From assembly GCA_016183145.1 (NCBI GenBank), contig JACPFE010000131.1:1-7141 (forward strand): a stretch of 7,141 nt of DNA. The letters run 5' to 3'. How positions within the stretch are numbered: position 1 is the first letter of the stretch; the number at the start of each line of letters is the position of its first letter. Made by a program: the position numbers and the translations under genes. This document shows, one piece after another, positions 1-4,194 of this stretch. The notes beneath the pieces were generated by a model, which was not told the DNA's origin, searched no databases, and worked only from the letters and a program-made list of their open reading frames with translations. This stretch comes from Deltaproteobacteria bacterium. Lineage in GTDB: Bacteria; Desulfobacterota; Binatia; UBA9968.

Positions 1-24
1 CGAGCAGATTGGAAGGCTATAGCC

Positions 25-111
25 ATGGACATTCTCATCGGAATCGTCATGCTTGCCGTCGTGCTCCTCTTCGTTGGCATTGCACTTGACGCTGCCCATC
101 GGGCGAAGTAA
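25..111 (+). CDS. Small single-helix membrane protein (28 aa), possibly the C-terminus of a longer protein
   Basis: The ORF starts MDILIGIVMLAVV and ends DAAHRAK. Residues 3-21 are almost entirely hydrophobic and form one likely transmembrane helix, followed by a short basic tail that would favour the cytoplasm. A GGAAGG Shine-Dalgarno-like sequence at 11-16 lies 8 nt before the ATG, which supports a free-standing microprotein. However, the frame is open through eight more codons to the left edge, so this could be the last helix of a larger membrane protein. The stop codon is only 4 nt before the R'' box of an attC-like site, the usual position of a cassette ORF relative to its attC. The sequence resembles no named family that I recognise, and no function is proposed. 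Confidence 0.45.
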   Translation: MDILIGIVMLAVVLLFVGIALDAAHRAK

Positions 112-115
112 CGCT

Positions 116-203
116 TTCTAACTCTAGGTCGAACGGACGGGGCTCCAAATTAGCGGCCTCGTCAACCGATTATCACGGCCCGCCGTTCACCACCCCGTTA
201 GGC
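116..203 (+). other. attC-like integron recombination site (attC1)
   Basis: The layout is that of an attC (59-base element). R'' is TTCTAAC (116-122) and R' is GTTAGGC (197-203), a perfect GTTRRRY box. L'' (131-141) and L' (179-188) pair over 10 bp with A137 bulged after six pairs, as extrahelical bases do in attC sites. The unpaired central spacers are 8 nt on each side, and the variable loop is 37 nt (142-178). Crossover is expected between G197 and T198. R'' pairs with R' over only five Watson-Crick pairs plus a wobble. That fits, because TTAGGC belongs to the next cassette and not to the one that supplies R''. The call rests on structure and box consensus; no covariance-model search was run. 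Confidence 0.8.
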
Positions 204-247
204 ATACAGATTAGCTAGCGTAGGGTGCTCTTACCCGCCAAAAATGG

Positions 248-278
248 TGCATGAAATGCATCCTACAAGCTACTTGTA
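248..278. promoter_or_regulatory. Two adjacent short dyads upstream of the cassette promoter
   Basis: TGCAT-GAA-ATGCA (248-260) and TACAAG-CTA-CTTGTA (264-278) are perfect inverted repeats of 5 and 6 bp with 3-nt centres. The second ends one base before the candidate -35 box at 280, where an activator or repressor could bind. They may also be chance palindromes in a locally AT-rich leader; no known operator is recognised. Confidence 0.3.
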
Positions 279-279
279 A

Positions 280-308
280 TTATCAGCCAAGGGTGCGCAA
301 CCTATATT
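280..308 (+). promoter_or_regulatory. Candidate sigma70-type promoter inside the cassette
   Basis: TTATCA (280-285, four of six matches to TTGACA) and TATATT (303-308, five of six to TATAAT) are separated by 17 nt. They lie 44 nt before the start codon of the 71-aa gene. Most cassettes rely on an external promoter, so an internal one would make this pair of genes independently expressed. It is inferred from consensus only. Confidence 0.4.
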
Positions 309-351
309 GGCGACTGCCTATTCAAAAATACCGTGGAGGCGGTGATACGGA

Positions 352-567
352 ATGGCGATCAAGGCTACAACCCTGCGTGAAGATCATGTCAGCAAGCGAG
401 AGACGCCGTTAGGCAGGTGGTTCCCAGTCACTTTCTATGCGGTGAACCTTGCCCTCTGGATTGCCACAGGAATCCGAGCAGAAGCGTGGGATCTGCTTTG
501 GCTTGCGGTCTTGGCACTCCCTGTGTTGGGTCTTTATCTGTGGCAGACCACTAGGAGGCATGGATGA
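352..567 (+). CDS. Small two-helix membrane protein (71 aa), first gene of the cassette
   Basis: The ATG at 352 is preceded by GGAGG (335-339), 12 nt upstream, a rather long but usable spacing. The protein has a charged N-terminus (about residues 1-22, ending PLGRW) and two hydrophobic stretches at roughly 24-40 and 47-63. These are separated by a short loop (GIRAEAWD), and the tail is basic (TTRRHG). With two helices, both charged ends would lie on the same, probably cytoplasmic, side. Its stop codon overlaps the start of the next gene (ATGA), so the two are probably translationally coupled and may act together in the membrane. I recognise no family and assign no function. Confidence that it is a real gene comes from the ribosome-binding site, the membrane-like composition and the coupling. 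Confidence 0.7.
   Translation: MAIKATTLREDHVSKRETPLGRWFPVTFYAVNLALWIATGIRAEAWDLLWLAVLALPVLGLYLWQTTRRHG
553..558 (+). promoter_or_regulatory. Shine-Dalgarno sequence that fixes the start of the 209-aa gene
   Basis: A full AGGAGG lies inside the end of the 71-aa gene, 5 nt before the ATG at 564. A competing ATG at 560 is in another frame and only 1 nt from the Shine-Dalgarno sequence. The strong site supports the 564 start and the ATGA overlap. Confidence 0.7.
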
Positions 568-1193
568 CACCGGACTTCACCCTCCTGCTCGTGGGCGGGA
601 TTGTCTTTGCCGTGGCCGTGCTTGGTTTTGTTGGGTGGCGTTTTGGCGGGCCGGACACGCTGGCTTTTAGTATCGTCTCTGGCGGTTTCACAGCGGTCAT
701 GGATTTCCTCTCTGCGTTTGTGATGCGGAACTACGAGTATCCTGGCCAGTCTCCGCTTTGGGTTTTCACCTATATCTTTTTCGGTTGGATCAGCATGTGC
801 GGGATCTGTCTGTTCCTCGCCGAAGGCATCCTGGCCCGACCACATCAAGACATGCTCACCCAACCCCGGCTATGGTGGCAGGTGCCGCTTGCCACCGGTG
901 CCGTCGCCGTAGTACTGGATCTTTTCATAGACCCTGTTGCCGTCGCGGCCGGCTACTGGATCTGGTTGGTGAAGGGCACGGTCTACTACGGCATTCCCCT
1001 GCTCAATTACGTGGGCTGGTTTGTACTCATGTTTCTGGCACCTCTCGGCTGGATCTTGATCGCCCGACAGCGTGAGTGGGGCTACTGGCGGAAGGGGATC
1101 GTAGCCCTCGGCGCGTTGGTGCCATTGAGCATAGCTGCGGTTATGCTTTCGTTGATGCTCAACGGTGCGGTCGCCGCCTTGGAACTACGGTGA
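564..1193 (+). CDS. Polytopic membrane protein resembling the carotenoid biosynthesis / CruF (DUF422) family, 209 aa
   Basis: The protein is hydrophobic throughout, with about six or seven membrane segments (near residues 5-25, 31-54, 65-88, 107-127, 128-138, 145-167 and 179-203). Its second half has a pattern I associate with PF04240 (DUF422), the family of CruF-type C50 carotenoid hydratases: LDLFIDPVAV with D119, D123 and P124, then YWIW (131-134), then YYGIP..NYVGW (141-152). Known family members hydrate carotenoid end groups in the membrane; whether this one does is inference. At 209 aa it is shorter than the roughly 250-300 aa I expect for characterised members, mainly in the N-terminal half. 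No carotenoid gene (crtB, crtI, lycopene elongase) is nearby. It is translationally coupled to the 71-aa gene and is followed by attC2 after 93 nt. The family call is moderate; membrane protein is certain. Confidence 0.65.
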   Translation: MTPDFTLLLVGGIVFAVAVLGFVGWRFGGPDTLAFSIVSGGFTAVMDFLSAFVMRNYEYPGQSPLWVFTYIFFGWISMCGICLFLAEGILARPHQDMLTQPRLWWQVPLATGAVAVVLDLFIDPVAVAAGYWIWLVKGTVYYGIPLLNYVGWFVLMFLAPLGWILIARQREWGYWRKGIVALGALVPLSIAAVMLSLMLNGAVAALELR

Positions 1194-1286
1194 GCGGAAG
1201 ATGCCTGCACGGCTCAGTTGTGGCGTTAGGGGTTAAGGGGCAGGCTCGCATGCATGCCCCTGCCAGGTCCGGTTGGCCGAGTCTAT
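1194..1286 (+). other. Cassette 3' untranslated stretch with a GC-rich hairpin
   Basis: There is no gene here. AGGGGCA (1236-1242) pairs with TGCCCCT (1255-1261) over 7 bp around a 12-nt loop. No T-run follows it, so it is not a standard intrinsic terminator, but it could slow or stabilise the transcript end. A lone R'-like box, GTTAGGG, lies at 1225-1231 without a matching attC arm, and may be the remnant of an older site. Confidence 0.35.
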
Positions 1287-1374
1287 GCCTAACATCGGCG
1301 TGCAGGCGACGGCTACCAGCGTCCGCTCCTGCGTCGCTCCCGCTGCTCGCCGCGCCTGACGCCCAGCGCTAGCC
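1287..1374 (+). other. attC-like integron recombination site (attC2) with degenerate R'
   Basis: R'' is GCCTAAC (1287-1293), a perfect RYYYAAC box. L'' (1303-1313) and L' (1349-1358) pair over 10 bp with A1309 bulged after six pairs, the same architecture as attC1. Central spacers are 9 nt on each side, the loop is 35 nt (1314-1348), and the total length is again 88 bp. The R' box is GCTAGCC (1368-1374), which departs from GTTRRRY at its second and sixth positions. Because everything after G1368 comes from the DNA to the right, the degenerate box probably reflects the flank and not decay of the cassette itself. Confidence 0.72.
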
Positions 1375-1507
1375 CTTTTATCTCACCAAAAATGGAGTGT
1401 CACTTTCAAACAGGGGCCCACACAGTAAAAAAATCAGGCGAAAAATTTTTGCATGCAATTGGCAATCTGGTCGCATTCCGCATCAGCTCGCTGACGCATA
1501 ACCCGAT
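1375..1507. other. Gene-free right flank of the cassette array
   Basis: There is no ORF with a credible start here. The stretch is AT-richer than its surroundings, with an A7 run (1427-1433) and the palindrome AAAAATTTTT (1441-1450). CCAAAAATGG at 1386-1395 also occurs at 238-247, after the other crossover point. No third attC, integrase or attI-like element is seen, so this is probably the point where the array meets the ordinary chromosome. Confidence 0.5.
1480..1497 (-). terminator. Possible transcript-end hairpin of the double-ACT gene
   Basis: GCGTCAG and CTGATGC on the minus strand form a 7-bp stem (one G-U pair) around a 4-nt loop, 11 nt after the stop codon of the double-ACT gene. 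No T-run follows directly; the nearest lies about 47 nt further on. It could end the transcript inefficiently or only protect its 3' end. Confidence 0.3.
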
Positions 1508-2044
1508 CTAGCTTTTGGCCGCGGTTAATTCGATGTCGATATTTTCTTCTCTCTGAATCTCGGCGAAGCGCTCACGCAATGAATTGATGCCGATTCTCAC
1601 CGGCACAGCGAGCATCGCCTCCAGCCGAAACATCGGCGTGCCGCTCACCGGCGCCGAGTAGGTACTGGTTTCCATCGATTCGATGTTGATGCCCAAACCG
1701 CTCAACACGCCGCTCAACCGATACACGATCCCCGGATGATCCATGCAGGACGCCGTCAACCGGTAGGGAAGGAATTGTTCGGCGGGTTTGCGCGCCGCCG
1801 GCGTCTTGATGGATAGGGTCAGACCGGTTTCGCTTTCGAGTTCACGGTAATCGCGGGCGATCTTGACCAGATTGCCGCCTTCGCCGCTGATCAAAACGAT
1901 CACGGCGAACTCGCCGCAAAAGACCGCCATCTTGCTGTCTTCGATGTTGCAGCCGTGGCGCGCGATGAACTCGGAAAGTTTTTCCACCAGGCCGACCTGG
2001 TCGGGGCCGACCGCGGTCAGGATGAGGTGATCTTTGTCCGCCAT
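1508..2044 (-). CDS. Double-ACT-domain protein, GcvR-like (glycine cleavage system transcriptional repressor family), 178 aa
   Basis: Two ACT domains in tandem make up nearly the whole protein. The first covers about residues 5-75, beginning LILTAVGPDQVGLVEKLSEF with the GPDxxGLV turn. The second covers about 94-170, with CMDHPGIVYRLSGVL and then GINIESMET. E. coli GcvR, about 190 aa, has this architecture; it represses the glycine cleavage operon by binding GcvA and may sense glycine. No gcv gene or GcvA regulator is in the window, so a GcvR role is inferred from architecture, and a more general amino-acid-sensing ACT protein is possible. There is no DNA-binding domain. The ATG at 2044 is preceded by AGAGGG at a good distance (minus strand, 2053-2058), which supports the start. 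It lies downstream of the hydrolase gene on the same strand with a 155-bp gap holding an inverted repeat, so it is probably a separate transcription unit. Confidence 0.8.
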   Translation of the reverse strand: MADKDHLILTAVGPDQVGLVEKLSEFIARHGCNIEDSKMAVFCGEFAVIVLISGEGGNLVKIARDYRELESETGLTLSIKTPAARKPAEQFLPYRLTASCMDHPGIVYRLSGVLSGLGINIESMETSTYSAPVSGTPMFRLEAMLAVPVRIGINSLRERFAEIQREENIDIELTAAKS

Positions 2045-2116
2045 CAGAATCGCCCTCTGAGACGGATACTACCCGGTGCGGACAAGGATGTGAAGAGATC
2101 GGATGGCAGAAGACTT

Positions 2117-2180
2117 AACCTCAAAGAACGCAAAGGTCGCGTAGAATTCTTTCCTTGCGTTCTATGCGTTCTTTGCGGTT
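2117..2180. repeat. Intergenic inverted repeat built on CAAAGAACGCA
   Basis: AACCTCAAAGAACGCA (2117-2132) and TGCGTTCTTTGCGGTT (2165-2180) are inverted copies matching at 15 of 16 positions, with a 32-nt centre containing the palindrome GAATTC (2144-2149). The right arm also holds a 9-bp-period duplication of TGCGTTCT (2156-2163 and 2165-2172). It lies 19 nt past the stop of the hydrolase gene and upstream of the double-ACT gene. In RNA it would form a long hairpin, but no U-tract follows. From memory, GCAAAGAACGCAAAG-type repeats occur between genes in several environmental bacteria, suggesting a dispersed REP- or MITE-like family. That was not checked. Confidence 0.65.
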
Positions 2181-2199
2181 GATTGTTCTTATCCGGTTG

Positions 2200-4107
2200 T
2201 CATTGCGGCTCGGCCAGCGCGTCCTGCAAAACCGATCCGATCGCATCGATCGGAGCAGGGATGCTCAGGAGCCTGGCGAGGGTCGGGGCAAAATCGATCA
2301 GCCTCACATCACGCAATTTCGTTCCGGCTTTGATGCCGGGGCCGTTGAGGACCATGATTGTCCGCATGGAAGCGCGGATCGGATTCAAGTTGTGGATACC
2401 GTGCGGTTCTTGTTTGCCGATGATCTCGCTCGCGCCGAGCTTCGCGTCCGGCCGGTAGCCGGGCAAGAGATCGAAGTAAAGGTCGCCGCCGGACTCCCCG
2501 CCGATGCCTGGCGGCGCCTCGTCGCTTTGCGCGTCGTCGATGCCGGTCACCACTTGACGGCCCTCGTCTCGAATCGCCAGCAGCAGCTCGCGAACGCGCC
2601 GCACCAGGTCGGCGCGCTCCTCGACGGTGACGATGCCGTTTTTGCGCGAGGTCGAATTAATCAATAAATAACCGTTGTCGATGGCGGGATAGATGACTTT
2701 CGTTTTTGCGAGATCGACGCGGCCCCGCGCGTCCAACGCCAGGAGTCCGCCTTGCTGCAATACTTGGTTGAGGTAAACGACTTTGTTCACGCCCTCCATG
2801 CCATGGTCGGAGACCAGCGCCACAATCGAATTTTCCCGCCGTCGTTCCATCAAGAAACCGAGCAGCTCATCGGAAGATCGATAGACTCTTTCGAGCAGCG
2901 GGCGCAGACGGTCGGCGAGCTCGGCGCGAAAGCCGGGAAGAGCGGGGTCGAGATAACCGCGCCACTGATGCTCCGCTTCATCCGGGTAGGGAGTGTAGGC
3001 AAAGAAAATATCCCAGGGCAACTGTTCGAATGCCCAGCGACAAGCTTCGGTCAGTTGATGTTGGACCAGGGCGACGGTTTCCAGGTAGCGCGCTTCGGCG
3101 GTGCCGTTGCCCCCGTTGGGGATCGTCCTGCCGAAAGTTCCTTGGCGGTACACTCGCCACGCACCATTGCCGCTGAATGCTCGCACCGTCGCATTCGCGC
3201 CTTCGAACAGCTCGGGATGGGAAACCGCCTGCCGCACCGGCCGGGTGTAGTAAAGAAAAAAATCACTGCCATCAGGCTTAAGATCAAAGAGGCGAAGATA
3301 TGTGGTCGCGCCTCGAACGGCACCGGTATTGACCGTGATGGGCCGGCTCCAAAGCAGTTCGCCGCCGGGTCCGGCGGCGCCGGGTTTCAATATCGCTCTG
3401 ACTTCCCGGCCGTCGCGCGCGCCGGCGATGAGAAGCGTGTCGTAGCCGTTCTGTGAGTCAGTAGGATCGTCGATCAACAGACCAAAGAGCGACGATGCGC
3501 CAATGGTGAAGGTCAGTTCTAGAGGCGGCGTAGCACTGGCAGGGAGGTTGATCCACGCTACCGCGGCTTGCGGCTTGGAATTTCGGCCATGGACCACTCC
3601 GTCCCGTCCGGCGATTCCGTCATAGCCTTGAATGTAAACGCGGCTCGCGGATTTCTCTCCGGCGAAGGGGACGTGAAGGGCGACGACTTTGCGGCCGGCG
3701 CGCTCGGCAGCGGTGAAAATAGTTTCCGCGCGCTGGAGCGCGGGATTGAAGCCAGAGGTGTTTTCAAGAATGGTAAACTCGTTGCGCGGCGAGCGCGGGA
3801 CGCGAATGCCGGTAATGCCGGTTATCCGCGGCGACGCCCCGGTTAGAAGCGATGCAAAACCCGGCGCGGTCAACGACGGGAACACCGCCGTTACGTCATC
3901 GGCAAAGGCGCCGCCCTCGATGAGCTTCGCCAGGTTCGGTAACTTGCCTTGACGCAACATCTCATGAATGAAAGACGGCACCGCACCGTCCCAGCCGAGC
4001 ACGATCGCCTTGGGCGCGGGTTGCTCCTGGGCGTGAATTGGAAAGATCGATAGCAGAAAAACCGTTGCGGAGAGCAGAGCCGTGACGAATCCAGGCGGGC
4101 GCTTCAT
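2200..4107 (-). CDS. Secreted type I phosphodiesterase / nucleotide pyrophosphatase-like hydrolase (alkaline phosphatase superfamily), 635 aa
   Basis: Residues 1-26 form a signal peptide (KR, hydrophobic core, IHA cleavage site), so the enzyme acts outside the cytoplasm. The alkaline phosphatase fold follows. D40 in VLGWDG is a metal ligand. FPSLTAPGFASLLTG (76-90) carries the likely nucleophile T80. DEAEH gives D376 and H380, SDHG gives D434 and H435, and EPHGIHN gives H569. This order of two-metal ligands matches PF01663, which cleaves phosphoesters or phosphodiesters; the substrate cannot be told. Residues about 190-330 have no catalytic motif and look like a beta-rich insertion between the two halves of the active site. 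An in-frame TTG at 4137 would add 10 residues. The ATG at 4107 is preferred because it puts the signal peptide at the N-terminus and suits the candidate promoter. No clear Shine-Dalgarno sequence is visible for either. It is transcribed divergently from oligopeptidase B. Confidence 0.85.
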   Translation of the reverse strand: MKRPPGFVTALLSATVFLLSIFPIHAQEQPAPKAIVLGWDGAVPSFIHEMLRQGKLPNLAKLIEGGAFADDVTAVFPSLTAPGFASLLTGASPRITGITGIRVPRSPRNEFTILENTSGFNPALQRAETIFTAAERAGRKVVALHVPFAGEKSASRVYIQGYDGIAGRDGVVHGRNSKPQAAVAWINLPASATPPLELTFTIGASSLFGLLIDDPTDSQNGYDTLLIAGARDGREVRAILKPGAAGPGGELLWSRPITVNTGAVRGATTYLRLFDLKPDGSDFFLYYTRPVRQAVSHPELFEGANATVRAFSGNGAWRVYRQGTFGRTIPNGGNGTAEARYLETVALVQHQLTEACRWAFEQLPWDIFFAYTPYPDEAEHQWRGYLDPALPGFRAELADRLRPLLERVYRSSDELLGFLMERRRENSIVALVSDHGMEGVNKVVYLNQVLQQGGLLALDARGRVDLAKTKVIYPAIDNGYLLINSTSRKNGIVTVEERADLVRRVRELLLAIRDEGRQVVTGIDDAQSDEAPPGIGGESGGDLYFDLLPGYRPDAKLGASEIIGKQEPHGIHNLNPIRASMRTIMVLNGPGIKAGTKLRDVRLIDFAPTLARLLSIPAPIDAIGSVLQDALAEPQ

Positions 4108-4145
4108 TGTAAAATGGCGGCGAGCGGCTGTTACCAACTCTTTAA

Positions 4146-4174
4146 AGGTTAGCGAGGTTGATTCGCGCTGTCAA
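4146..4174 (-). promoter_or_regulatory. Candidate sigma70 promoter for the secreted hydrolase
   Basis: On the minus strand a perfect TTGACA (4174-4169) is followed after 17 nt by TAACCT (4151-4146), a poor -10 box with three of six matches. Transcription would begin near 4139, giving a leader of about 30 nt to the ATG at 4107. It lies in the 87-bp gap shared with oligopeptidase B, so the two promoters are back to back. Confidence 0.45.
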
Positions 4175-4188
4175 ATCACGTCATATCA
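4158..4188 (+). promoter_or_regulatory. Candidate promoter for oligopeptidase B, possibly giving a leaderless transcript
   Basis: TATCAT (4183-4188) matches the -10 consensus at five of six positions and ends 6 nt before the ATG at 4195, so transcription could start at or next to the A of the start codon. TTGATT (4158-4163) is the nearest -35-like box, but the 19-nt spacing is long. It overlaps the opposing hydrolase promoter. Confidence 0.35.
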
Positions 4189-4194
4189 TTGCTT

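Larger units (their letters stand above)
198..1368 (+). mobile_element. Complete integron gene cassette carrying two overlapping membrane-protein genes
   Basis: The unit runs from the crossover point of attC1 (G197/T198) to that of attC2 (G1368/C1369), 1171 bp. It holds a leader with a candidate promoter, two ORFs overlapping by ATGA, and its own attC at the 3' end. This is the normal cassette order, although two ORFs in one cassette is less common than one. The best evidence is circular logic in the literal sense: G1368 joined to TTAGGC (198-203) gives GTTAGGC, the exact complement of this cassette's R'' box GCCTAAC (1287-1293). In the linear form that R' is split, and the right end instead reads GCTAGCC. 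No integrase gene is in view. The array may be a full integron with intI to the left or a cluster of attC sites lacking integrase. Confidence 0.7.

Noticed and set aside
408..414. GTTAGGC inside the 71-aa gene, a perfect R' box
   Set aside because: No paired L''/L' arms or R'' box were found at the right distance upstream, and the reading frame runs straight through it.
534..863. A 109-codon minus-strand frame
   Set aside because: It is antisense to the cassette membrane-protein genes; the product is rich in His, Arg and Glu with no fold pattern and no start signal.
1157..1231. A possible third attC using GCTCAAC (1157-1163) and GTTAGGG (1225-1231)
   Set aside because: The spacing is plausible, but no L''/L' arms pair between the boxes, and R'' would lie within the coding sequence.
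1076..1372. A 98-codon plus-strand frame overlapping the end of the 209-aa gene
   Set aside because: It has no ribosome-binding site, begins inside a real gene in another frame and runs through attC2, whose bases are explained by hairpin structure.
1427..1450. A7 run and AAAAATTTTT palindrome as an intrinsic terminator
   Set aside because: No GC-rich stem directly precedes a T-run on either strand. The A/T palindrome alone would not terminate transcription.
2155..3456. Plus-strand open frames of 170 and 234 codons
   Set aside because: Both are antisense to the secreted hydrolase, which has a signal peptide and an intact metal-ligand set. The frames have no family resemblance.
4108..4137. 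A 10-residue N-terminal extension of the hydrolase from a TTG codon
   Set aside because: It would bury the signal peptide behind VTAARRHFT, has no well-spaced Shine-Dalgarno sequence, and begins almost at the predicted transcription start.
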